A stretch of 64,000 nucleotides of DNA from contig CAJXUD010000001.1 of NCBI GenBank assembly GCA_913061415.1, forward strand, positions 310,001 to 374,000, given 5' to 3'. Shown here in pieces: positions 1-6,982 of the stretch. The notes under the pieces are model-generated. The model did not search any database, was not told the origin of the DNA, and saw only the letters and a program-made list of their open reading frames with translations. Numbering within the stretch: position 1 is the first letter of the stretch; each line of letters opens with the position of its first letter. Origin of the DNA: an uncultured Oleispira sp. GTDB taxonomy: Bacteria; Pseudomonadota; Gammaproteobacteria; Pseudomonadales; Oceanobacteraceae. A program made the translations under genes and the position numbers.

Positions 1-440
1 GCGTCGAGGGCAACCTTGGCGTGGCGAAGCACTTGCACTACGTCGCGCTCTCTTGCGTGCAAGGCTAAATGCGTTTGAACGCGCGCAGCGACGACCAACG
101 GATGAAGTGGTTTAGATAAAAAATCAACCGCCCCCGATTTAAGGCACACCAACTGTTCTTCAACTGAATTATGTGACGTGATAAAAATCACGGGGATGTC
201 GCGCGTGGAGTCATGCTCTTTTAACTTGCCCAAAACCTGAAGGCCATCGAGCCCAGGCATCTCGATATCCAGTAATATAACGTCAGGTTGAGTATTACGC
301 GCAATTTCTAAAGCGGATAAACCTTCCTGTGCAAAAAGCACTTGGCCAATATCTTTTAAGGCGTCGTGTAGAAAGGTAATTTGACTGATATCGTCATCAA
401 CCACCAAAATCTTATGCAGTGACTCATCACTTGAAAACAT
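1..440 (-). CDS. Response regulator, receiver domain (partial)
   Basis: The leftward frame is open from the ATG at 440 to the window edge, giving about 146 residues of a CheY-like receiver domain. The visible marks are the acidic pair in ILVVDDD near residues 12-18, the phospho-acceptor Asp in LLDIEMPG near residue 58, the conserved Thr/Ser in FITSHNS near residue 89, and the Lys in DFLSKPL near residue 110. The C-terminal output domain (diguanylate cyclase, HD-GYP or other) lies outside the window, so the output cannot be named. The start has little ribosome-binding sequence in front but opens the domain at the usual place. Confidence 0.85.
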   Translation of the reverse strand, partial: MFSSDESLHKILVVDDDISQITFLHDALKDIGQVLFAQEGLSALEIARNTQPDVILLDIEMPGLDGLQVLGKLKEHDSTRDIPVIFITSHNSVEEQLVCLKSGAVDFLSKPLHPLVVAARVQTHLALHARERDVVQVLRHAKVALD

Positions 441-660
441 GCACTCTCCGAATCCGCTTCTTTCAAGCTATGGCAGTGATGGAATGAATGAACAATCGGT
501 TTATTTATCTCATCAGAAGTTGTATTTATAAAAATACGTATATGAGAACCAGTCTTATATAAAGTAGACAAAGATAACCAAAAATACAACTAATGCAGGC
601 TAACCAATATGCTCGTGGTGAATAGGCCTACTCAGCAGTAAGCATTTACTCTTTGCCTAT

Positions 661-690
661 AAAATCAAAATCAAAATCAAAATCAAAATC
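661..690. repeat. Hexamer tandem repeat, AAAATC x5
   Basis: Five exact head-to-tail copies of AAAATC, followed by a partial copy. The array is intergenic and upstream of the toxin-antitoxin operon. Arrays of this type can change length by replication slippage. It is about 250 bp from the next start codon, so an effect on expression is only a possibility. Confidence 0.9.
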
Positions 691-868
691 AAAAGGATAT
701 GGTGACATTTTGCCTGAGTTAGAACGGCTTTTTCATAAAATTCAGTGGGAAATAACAATGTGCGCTTGTATCAGAATCTGAATTATCCAATACCCGAACA
801 CAGGTATCGCCAGCAGTCGATACAGAGAATTTTAAGAAATATCAGGGTAGTTGGTGAGAAGTAGTAAA

Positions 869-916
869 TTGTACACTTATGATCTATAGTATATCTAGTT
901 GTTCATTATTGAACAA
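869..916 (+). promoter_or_regulatory. Promoter and palindromic operator of xre-res
   Basis: A perfect palindrome, TTGTTCA-TTAT-TGAACAA, lies at 899-916, 26 bp before the antitoxin ATG. A possible -35 (TTGTAC, 869-874) and -10 (TATCTA, 892-897) are 17 bp apart just upstream. Toxin-antitoxin operons of this family are usually repressed by the antitoxin binding a palindrome at the promoter, so this is the natural candidate. The ribosome-binding site AAGGAGGGG sits at 929-937. Confidence 0.65.
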
Positions 917-942
917 TCAGGTATTGAAAAGGAGGGGTTGAT

Positions 943-1353
943 ATGCCTAATACTCAAAACTCATCCAATATAAATAAGAATCAACTGACACGAGTTGCAG
1001 TAAAACTATTTTTTGCCATTACAGACAGTTGGTCATTAACAGATAAGCAGCGCTGCATTCTTGCGGGAATAGAATCTAGAACGACGCTTAGAAATTGGCG
1101 CATGAAGTTAGATACCGGAGATGCCATTGCGCTATCCAGAGATACTCTTGAGCGCTTATCCTACATAGCAGGTATCTACAAAGGCATTCAGCTGCTCTTT
1201 AGTCAGCAATCCATGTGGAACGAATGGGTTAAAAAGCCGAATAAACACTTTGCTGGTCAATCTGTTCTAGACCGCATGTTAGCAGGCAACGTGTCTGACC
1301 TTTCGGATGTAAGACGCTATATAGACGGTTGGCGCGGAGAACACTTTGGATAA
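943..1353 (+). CDS. Xre/MbcA/ParS-type antitoxin of a RES toxin
   Basis: The 136-residue protein has an N-terminal HTH-like part (residues about 15-75) and a C-terminal MbcA/ParS/Xre toxin-binding domain (DUF2384) ending in GQSVLDRMLAGN and a VRRYIDGWRG motif, the hallmark of antitoxins paired with RES toxins. In this family the C-terminal domain blocks the toxin active site and the HTH represses the operon. A strong ribosome-binding site lies just upstream. The gene overlaps the toxin gene by 8 nt, which is typical of translationally coupled antitoxin-toxin pairs. Confidence 0.88.
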   Translation: MPNTQNSSNINKNQLTRVAVKLFFAITDSWSLTDKQRCILAGIESRTTLRNWRMKLDTGDAIALSRDTLERLSYIAGIYKGIQLLFSQQSMWNEWVKKPNKHFAGQSVLDRMLAGNVSDLSDVRRYIDGWRGEHFG

Positions 1354-1996
1354 GACCCACCTTTCTAAAAGATGCTTTCGGTTAATTCCTAGCCATTATC
1401 CGCCGATTCAGTTGTTTGAGAATCTATTAGATCCGGATGAGCTGGAAGCCGCTTATTATTTAGAAAGCCTAACGAATGATCGTTTGCGAGACGAAGCTGG
1501 TGATATAGCGCTGGTTGCCCCAGAAGATCGAGTAACTGGGCCGGGCACCTCAGCCATCATGGCGGCTTTTACTCATACGGGCATCGCCAGCCGTTTCTCT
1601 TCAGGAAACTACGGCGTTTATTACGCGGGTTTAACGTTAGACACGGCACTTGCTGAATCACGTCATAGCCGTGAGCGCTTTCTATCGGATACCGATGAAG
1701 AGGCTCTTGTTTTGACCATGCGTTGTTATGAATGCCGAGTGGATGCCGAACTGGTCGATCTGAGACGAGATGAAGCTTGCCATCAAGAAGAGTGGGGCAA
1801 TGCTCAAGCTCAAGGGCTGCTTATTAAAACCCAAGATGAACTAGGTATCCTCTATCGGTCGGTACGCCACACAGGTGGTGAGAATATCGCCATACTTCGC
1901 CCGCCTGCTTTGATCCCTCCTGCTAATCAAACAAAGCATTATCACTACCACTGGAATGGTCAGGAAATAACCCATGTCTCTGAAATCAACAGTTAA
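1346..1996 (+). CDS. RES-domain toxin
   Basis: The 216-residue RES-fold protein has the three defining residues in order: Arg83 in SRFSSGNYGVYYAG, Glu104 in TALAESRH and a Ser near 172 in YRSVR. Characterised RES toxins (MbcT, PP_2434-type) degrade or modify NAD+ and stop growth until neutralised by the partner antitoxin. That activity is inferred here from the family. Translation appears to start at TTG inside the antitoxin gene, a weak start that would keep toxin below antitoxin. The 3' end overlaps the following exonuclease gene by 23 nt, so three genes look co-translated. Confidence 0.87.
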   Translation: MDKTHLSKRCFRLIPSHYPPIQLFENLLDPDELEAAYYLESLTNDRLRDEAGDIALVAPEDRVTGPGTSAIMAAFTHTGIASRFSSGNYGVYYAGLTLDTALAESRHSRERFLSDTDEEALVLTMRCYECRVDAELVDLRRDEACHQEEWGNAQAQGLLIKTQDELGILYRSVRHTGGENIAILRPPALIPPANQTKHYHYHWNGQEITHVSEINS

Positions 1997-2582
1997 TCCT
2001 AGTTTGGCTGCACTGCTATGGCCTTTCCATAACCTACCGAATGAATATGTTGTCGTCGATACAGAATCGACAGGATTGTTTGACGAAGAAGGGGCACCAG
2101 GACTAATTAGCTTTGGCGCCGCAAGAGTCAAAAATGGCAAGGTCGAAGAAATCTTAGAAGTTAAATCTCGCCCGCATAGAGCGCTAAAAAAAGAAGCCAG
2201 CTTAATCAATGGTTTTGATATTGATGAGGTGAAAGCATTCCCACTGCCGATAGAACGCTGGGCACAGGTCGAGGCTTTGGTTAATGGTCAGCTGCTGGTT
2301 ATGCACAATGCGGCCTTTGATTGGCGACTTATTCAAGACCATATTCAACGCTACCAACTTGCGCCCTTGAATATTACCGGAGTATTTTGCTCACAAAGAG
2401 CCGCGCAGCCTTGGGCCGAATCTATAGGCATTAAATGCTCATCGCGAGGACCAAGCCTAGACACCCTTACCGAATATTTAGCCGTTGAAAACTTAAGAGC
2501 AAAGCAGGGAAATATTCATCATGCCAGTGATGATGCGATACAAACGGCGGCAGTGATTAATAAGTTAGTCGCTTATCGTTAA
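1974..2582 (+). CDS. DnaQ-like DEDDh 3'-5' exonuclease
   Basis: The 202-residue protein has a complete DEDDh exonuclease set: Asp29 and Glu31 in VVVDTESTG, Asp116 in HNAAFDWRL, and His182/Asp187 in the HxAxxD motif near the C-terminus. Relatives are the DNA polymerase III epsilon subunit, RNase T and oligoribonuclease-type enzymes; the substrate (DNA or RNA) cannot be told. It is a stand-alone domain with no polymerase or helicase fusion. The 23-nt overlap with the RES toxin gene argues that it belongs to the toxin-antitoxin operon rather than to the downstream restriction locus, which begins 79 nt later. Confidence 0.85.
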   Translation: MSLKSTVNPSLAALLWPFHNLPNEYVVVDTESTGLFDEEGAPGLISFGAARVKNGKVEEILEVKSRPHRALKKEASLINGFDIDEVKAFPLPIERWAQVEALVNGQLLVMHNAAFDWRLIQDHIQRYQLAPLNITGVFCSQRAAQPWAESIGIKCSSRGPSLDTLTEYLAVENLRAKQGNIHHASDDAIQTAAVINKLVAYR

Positions 2583-2661
2583 CTACTTATTGCTAACAAT
2601 AGATACAATAGCCAAATACATTATTTAAAACGAAATTCAAACACGTACAGCACAGGTCGCC

Positions 2662-4395
2662 ATGACACAGCCAACAGCTTCAAAAACAACAGCTTCAAAA
2701 ACAACAGCCCCAAAAGCCAAAAAACCCAAAGCCGCCGTTAAAAAAGCGACCAAAGCAGCCGTTAAAAAAACAACCAGCTTCGAAGAAACCCTATGGGACA
2801 GCGCCAACAAACTGCGCGGCTCGGTAGAATCCAGCGAATACAAACACATTGTACTCAGCCTCATCTTCTTAAAATTCATCTCCGACAAATTCGAAGCGCA
2901 GCGCCAAAAACTGCAAAACGCAGGCATGGGCGACTACCTTGAAATGGTCGACTTCTACACCAAAGACAACGTCTTCTACCTACCCGTAGAAGCGCGCTGG
3001 CAAGAACTATTAACCCACGCCAAGCAAGACGATATCGCCCTAAAAATCGATACCGCCTTACACACCGTTGAAAAAAACAACAAGTCGTTAGCGGGGGCAT
3101 TACCCGACAACTACTTCTCGCGCTTAGGGTTAGAAAGCAACAAACTGGCCGCGCTGCTCGATACCATCAACAACATCGACACCTATATTGAAGAGCAGGC
3201 TGAAGAACAAGCGGGCATCAAAGAAGGTGAAGAACACCTAAACGCCGAGGCCAAAGCCCTCGCCGAAGAAGACCTCGTTGGCCGCGTATACGAATACTTC
3301 TTAGGCAAATTTGCCGCATCCGAGGGCAAGGGCGGTGGCGAATTCTACACGCCAAAATCGGTGGTCGCGTTACTCGCCGAAATGCTAGAGCCTTACAAAG
3401 GCAAAATTTATGACCCCTGCTGCGGTTCGGGCGGCATGTTTGTGCAATCGATCAAATTTATCAACAGCCACAACGGCAACCAAAAAGACATCTCGATCTA
3501 CGGCCAAGAATACACCAGCACCACCTACAAGCTGGCCAAAATGAACTTAGCCATTCGTGGCATCAGCGGCAACTTAGGCGAAGTCGCAGGCGACACCTTT
3601 TTTAAAGATCAGCACCCCGATCTAAAAGCCGACTTCATCATGGCCAACCCGCCGTTTAACCAAAAACAATGGCGCAGCGAAAGCGAGCTGGTCGACGACC
3701 CACGCTGGGCAGGCTACACCGCACCGCCCACCGGCAACGCCAACTACGCCTGGATATTACACATGCTATCCAAGCTATCCGAAGCGGGCACCGCAGGCTT
3801 CGTACTCGCCAACGGCTCGATGAGCAGTAATACCAGCGGCGAAGGCAAGATCCGCCAAGAAATCATCGACAACGACCACGTAGACTGCATGATCGCCCTA
3901 CCTGGCCAACTGTTTTACACCACCCAAATACCGGTGTGTTTATGGTTTCTGACTAAAAACAAAGGCGAAGTAAAAAATCCAGACGGCACAATAGAACGCC
4001 GTGATAGAAAAGGCGAAACCCTATTCATCGACGCCCGCCAAATGGGCACCATGGCGAGTCGCATACACAAAGAACTCACCGACGACGACCTCGCCAACAT
4101 CGCCGGCACCTACCACGCATGGCGCGGTGAGCAACACGATGGCAGTGGCGACTTAGCGGCCTACCAAGACATTGCAGGCTATTGCAAATCGGCCACCCTC
4201 GACGACATAAAAGCCAACGACTACGTACTCACCCCAGGTCGCTACGTCGGCGCCGCTGAAATAGAAGACGACGGCATTCCGTTTGAAGACAAAATGCGCG
4301 ATCTAAGCCAAACCCTGTACCAGCAAATGCAAGACGCACAAGCTCTAGACGCCGCAATTAAGAAGAACTTAGAGGTGTTGGGCTATGGGGAATAA
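2662..4395 (+). CDS. hsdM: Type I restriction-modification methyltransferase subunit HsdM
   Basis: The 577-residue protein transfers the methyl group from AdoMet to adenine in the target read by HsdS. The visible parts are an HsdM N-terminal helical domain (about residues 38-170), the AdoMet-binding motif DPCCGSGG beginning at Asp251, and the catalytic NPPF motif at Asn329 to Phe332. Residues 1-36 form an unusual Lys/Ala/Thr-rich tail. The C-terminus NLEVLGYGE overlaps the start of the next gene by 11 nt (ATGGGGAATAA), a standard HsdM-HsdS type of coupling, but here the next gene is a nuclease. hsdS and hsdR follow at 5597 and 10502. Confidence 0.95.
   Translation: MTQPTASKTTASKTTAPKAKKPKAAVKKATKAAVKKTTSFEETLWDSANKLRGSVESSEYKHIVLSLIFLKFISDKFEAQRQKLQNAGMGDYLEMVDFYTKDNVFYLPVEARWQELLTHAKQDDIALKIDTALHTVEKNNKSLAGALPDNYFSRLGLESNKLAALLDTINNIDTYIEEQAEEQAGIKEGEEHLNAEAKALAEEDLVGRVYEYFLGKFAASEGKGGGEFYTPKSVVALLAEMLEPYKGKIYDPCCGSGGMFVQSIKFINSHNGNQKDISIYGQEYTSTTYKLAKMNLAIRGISGNLGEVAGDTFFKDQHPDLKADFIMANPPFNQKQWRSESELVDDPRWAGYTAPPTGNANYAWILHMLSKLSEAGTAGFVLANGSMSSNTSGEGKIRQEIIDNDHVDCMIALPGQLFYTTQIPVCLWFLTKNKGEVKNPDGTIERRDRKGETLFIDARQMGTMASRIHKELTDDDLANIAGTYHAWRGEQHDGSGDLAAYQDIAGYCKSATLDDIKANDYVLTPGRYVGAAEIEDDGIPFEDKMRDLSQTLYQQMQDAQALDAAIKKNLEVLGYGE
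2674..2718 (+). repeat. 15-bp tandem repeat in the 5' end of hsdM
   Basis: Three head-to-tail units. The first two are identical (ACAGCTTCAAAAACA) and the third diverged. They encode repeated Thr-Ala-Ser-Lys-Thr pentapeptides of the basic HsdM tail. The period is a multiple of three, so copy-number change keeps the frame. Confidence 0.85.
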
Positions 4396-5512
4396 AGAAG
4401 TGGGGAATAAAGAAGTGGGGAATAAAGAAATGCTGAGTAAAAAGGCGGCCAATAACCCCCCGCAAACAGAGGAATTACCGCCCAGCCTCATCACCGATAT
4501 TCAGCAAATTATCAACCAAGCCCGCACGCAGGTTAAGCAAGCGGTTAACCACGCCATGGTGCAAGCTTATTGGCACATCGGCCAACTCATCGTCGAACAA
4601 GAACAACAAGGCGCGCAACGAGCAGAATACGGCAAAGCCCAACTTCAGCAGCTTTCAGAGCAACTGACCACCGACTTTGGCAAAGGGTTCGACATAACCA
4701 ACCTGCGCAACATGCGCCGTTTTTATCAAACGTTTCCAATTCGAGAGACAGTGTCTCTCGAATTGAGCTGGTCGCACTATAACGTACTGGCTCGTATCGA
4801 ATCAGCGACCTCGCGCACTTGGTATCAGCAAGAAGCCGTACAACAGGCTTGGTCAGTGCGCGCGTTAGAGCGCCAAATTGGCACACTGTATTACGAGCGT
4901 CTGCTGTCTAGTAAAGAAAAACCGCGAGTAGAACAAGAAGCCCACGAAAAAATCCAAGATCACGAAAAAGCCCTCGCCCTTGCCAGCAATCCTAAAGACT
5001 ACTTGCGCGACCCTTACATCTTAGATTTTCTCAACCTCGATGCAGGCGCGTATTTAGAATCCGATCTAGAGCAAGGCATTATCAGCAACATACAACAGTT
5101 CTTACTGGAACTGGGCAAAGGCTTTGCTTTTGTCGAACGCCAACAACGCATCATTACCGACGATGGCGACTACTTTATCGACCTGGTATTTTACAACTTC
5201 CACCTAAAATGCTTTTTATTAATCGACTTAAAATTGCACAAACTCAGCCATCAAGACGTCGGCCAAATGGACATGTACGTGCGCATGTACGAAGACCAAA
5301 AACGCCAGCCAGACGACAACCCCACCATCGGCCTAATACTGTGCAGCGAAGGCAATAATACCGTGGCAAAATATTCTGTATTGAATGAAAGCCAACAACT
5401 GTTTGCCTCAAAATACGTCACCCAGCTGCCCAGCGAAGAAGAACTGCGCATAGAGCTCGAAAAAGAACGCGCGCACGTTCAGCAACAACTACAAGAGAAA
5501 AATGCCCAATGA
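4385..5512 (+). CDS. YhcG/DUF1016 family PD-(D/E)XK nuclease-domain protein
   Basis: The 375-residue YhcG-type protein has an N-terminal DUF1016 helical domain (about 35-190, with the family's FPIRETVSLELSWSHY segment) and a C-terminal PD-(D/E)XK nuclease fold with Asp266 in FIDLVFY and Asp281-x-Lys283 in LIDLKLHK, followed by GQMDMYV. Family members are common in restriction and defence islands, but their role is not settled. The gene sits between hsdM and hsdS, overlapping the former by 11 nt. The first 15 codons are a repeat (MGNKEVGNKEV...), so the functional start could also be the ATG at 4430. An accessory nuclease of the R-M locus is inference. Confidence 0.85.
   Translation: MGNKEVGNKEVGNKEMLSKKAANNPPQTEELPPSLITDIQQIINQARTQVKQAVNHAMVQAYWHIGQLIVEQEQQGAQRAEYGKAQLQQLSEQLTTDFGKGFDITNLRNMRRFYQTFPIRETVSLELSWSHYNVLARIESATSRTWYQQEAVQQAWSVRALERQIGTLYYERLLSSKEKPRVEQEAHEKIQDHEKALALASNPKDYLRDPYILDFLNLDAGAYLESDLEQGIISNIQQFLLELGKGFAFVERQQRIITDDGDYFIDLVFYNFHLKCFLLIDLKLHKLSHQDVGQMDMYVRMYEDQKRQPDDNPTIGLILCSEGNNTVAKYSVLNESQQLFASKYVTQLPSEEELRIELEKERAHVQQQLQEKNAQ
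4387..4431 (+). repeat. 15-bp tandem repeat spanning the hsdM stop and yhcG start
   Basis: Three head-to-tail copies of GGGGAATAAAGAAGT, the third with one change. The HsdM stop codon TAA lies in the first unit, and the units encode GNKEV repeats at the nuclease N-terminus. Slippage would add or remove five residues without a frameshift. Confidence 0.9.
4737..4765. repeat. 29-bp perfect palindrome inside yhcG
   Basis: Arms of 14 bp (CAATTCGAGAGACA and its exact complement) flank a single G. It lies within codons for the conserved FPIRETVSLELSW segment, so the protein is not visibly interrupted. It could form a cruciform or mRNA hairpin or bind a dimeric protein. Confidence 0.85.
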
Positions 5513-5607
5513 ATGGCCTGTTGATAAAAGCAATGCAGTTGAAAAATGCAGATGAGTTAAGTGTGGTTGTGAAACAGAATTTGGAGGCGTTGGGTTATGG
5601 GGAATGA
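5509..5607 (+). CDS. 32-codon ORF, duplicated remnant of the HsdM C-terminus
   Basis: A small frame starts with an ATG that overlaps the yhcG stop (ATGA) and ends in KQNLEALGYGE-stop. The HsdM C-terminus ends KKNLEVLGYGE-stop, and the preceding residues also align loosely. The stop overlaps the hsdS start by 11 nt (ATGGGGAATGA), exactly as the true hsdM stop overlaps the yhcG start (ATGGGGAATAA). I read it as a duplicated hsdM tail left when the nuclease gene entered between hsdM and hsdS, now acting at most as a translational relay into hsdS. A function for the peptide itself is not implied. Confidence 0.65.
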   Translation: MNGLLIKAMQLKNADELSVVVKQNLEALGYGE

Positions 5608-6982
5608 ATGGCCGTTAGTAAAAATTGAAGATATACAAGCCCAGAAAAAAGGAGCCATAGCTATTGGGCCTTTTGGCTCCAGAATGAAAAGTGATTGCTA
5701 TGTAAGTATTGGAATACCTGTTATTAGGGGAACTAATATTGATTCTGGATCTATTTTCAAAGGAAACTTTGTTTATATAAGCAAGGAAAAAGCAGATTCT
5801 TTAGGCTCATGTAATGTATTTAAAAATGATTTAGTGTTTCCACACAGAGGCTCCATTGGTGAAGTTGGGATTGTTGAGGGTGATGCAAAGTATGTTATTT
5901 CGTCCAGTTTAATGAAGCTCACTGTTGATGAGAAAAAGGTTAACCCTAAATTCCTATATTATTTTTTCAAATCCGAAATTGGTAAGCATGAGTTATTAAA
6001 AAATGCTTCTCAAGTTGGCACTCCCGGAATCGGCCAACCTTTAACATCCTTGAAAAGTATTGAATATAGAAATCCACCTATAGCCATACAAAACAAAATT
6101 GAAGAAATCATTTCTTCATTAGACAGCAAAATTCAACTAAACCGCGAAACCAACCAAACCCTAGAAGCCATGGCCCAAGCCTTATTCAAAAGCTGGTTCG
6201 TGGATTTTGATCCCGTATTCGACAATATAATCGCCCACAACCTAGCGCATAACAACGCGCCACTGCACAACATCCCAGAACCCTTATTGCCCCACGCCCA
6301 GCGCCGCTTGAACGTACACAATGTAGGTCGGGGTTCAGCCCGACAAACCGCCTCACAAGAATTCCATCATCTATTCCCACAAGCATTTGAGCAAAGCGAC
6401 GAACCCAGTGTCGGCATTCAGGGCTGGGTGCCGAAGGGGTGGGGGGTAGATGGGCTTGGTAGTTTCATTAACTTCTCAAATGGCAAGTTGATGAAATCAA
6501 CTGTTGATGGATTATATCCTCTGTACGGTGCGAATGGGATAATTGGCAAGACAAATGAAATACGGTGTAGTAATGCGATTATTATCGGCAGGGTAGGAGC
6601 TTATTGCGGCGCTATAAAGTACTGCCCAAGTTCGTTTTGGCCTTCTGATAATACAATTGTTGCTAGCTCTACTGAATCTGAAGATATGCTTCCGTTTATT
6701 TTGTATCAGTTGAAGTATTTAAATTTAAATCAATATGCGGGTGGAGCAGCTCAACCGTTATTAAACCAAGCGACATTAAAAAGCATTAAAGTAAGTGCGC
6801 CTAGTCGTTCTGCGTGTAATGTTTTCAATAAAACGGTGAGCGAATTTATAATTAAATCGACAAATTTAGAAAATGAGATTCATGTATTAGAATCCCTACG
6901 CGACACCCTCTTACCCAAACTCATCTCAGGGGAATTGCGCATTCCCGACGCCGTGCAAGCAAGCGAGGCATTAGCGAAATGA
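5597..6982 (+). CDS. hsdS: Type I restriction-modification specificity subunit HsdS
   Basis: The 461-residue protein reads the bipartite DNA target and joins HsdM and HsdR into the R-M complex. It has the two-repeat layout: target-recognition domain 1 (about 1-170), a central conserved region with ETNQTLEAMAQALFKSWFVDFDPV (about 177-200), target-recognition domain 2 (about 275-420), and a C-terminal conserved region ending LRDTLLPKLISGEL. Both recognition domains are visibly more AT-rich than the neighbouring sequence, the usual sign of domain swapping. The central linker (about 243-250) is encoded by a REP-like palindrome. The start is fixed by the 11-nt overlap with the HsdM-tail ORF. Confidence 0.93.
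   Translation: MGNEWPLVKIEDIQAQKKGAIAIGPFGSRMKSDCYVSIGIPVIRGTNIDSGSIFKGNFVYISKEKADSLGSCNVFKNDLVFPHRGSIGEVGIVEGDAKYVISSSLMKLTVDEKKVNPKFLYYFFKSEIGKHELLKNASQVGTPGIGQPLTSLKSIEYRNPPIAIQNKIEEIISSLDSKIQLNRETNQTLEAMAQALFKSWFVDFDPVFDNIIAHNLAHNNAPLHNIPEPLLPHAQRRLNVHNVGRGSARQTASQEFHHLFPQAFEQSDEPSVGIQGWVPKGWGVDGLGSFINFSNGKLMKSTVDGLYPLYGANGIIGKTNEIRCSNAIIIGRVGAYCGAIKYCPSSFWPSDNTIVASSTESEDMLPFILYQLKYLNLNQYAGGAAQPLLNQATLKSIKVSAPSRSACNVFNKTVSEFIIKSTNLENEIHVLESLRDTLLPKLISGELRIPDAVQASEALAK
6322..6345. repeat. REP-like palindromic element in frame in hsdS
   Basis: The segment contains GTCGGG-GTTCAG-CCCGAC flanked by TGTAG and A. It closely resembles the GTAGGTCGGGCTTCAGCCCGACA repeats scattered between genes in many gammaproteobacteria. 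Here it lies inside the HsdS linker codons and is read as NVGRGSARQ. I saw no second copy in the window. Confidence 0.6.

Larger units (their letters stand above)
441..942. other. Non-coding stretch before the toxin-antitoxin operon
   Basis: About 500 bp without a convincing gene. It contains a hexamer repeat (661-690) and, at its right end, the promoter and palindromic operator of the toxin-antitoxin operon. A 77-codon leftward frame at 356-589 overlaps the receiver gene in another frame and has no recognisable protein features. Confidence 0.6.

Noticed and set aside
356-589. 77-codon leftward ORF near the left edge
   Set aside because: It overlaps the receiver-domain gene in another frame and has no protein features or ribosome site.
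1841-2209. 122-codon leftward ORF across the RES/exonuclease junction
   Set aside because: Antisense shadow over two well-supported overlapping genes.
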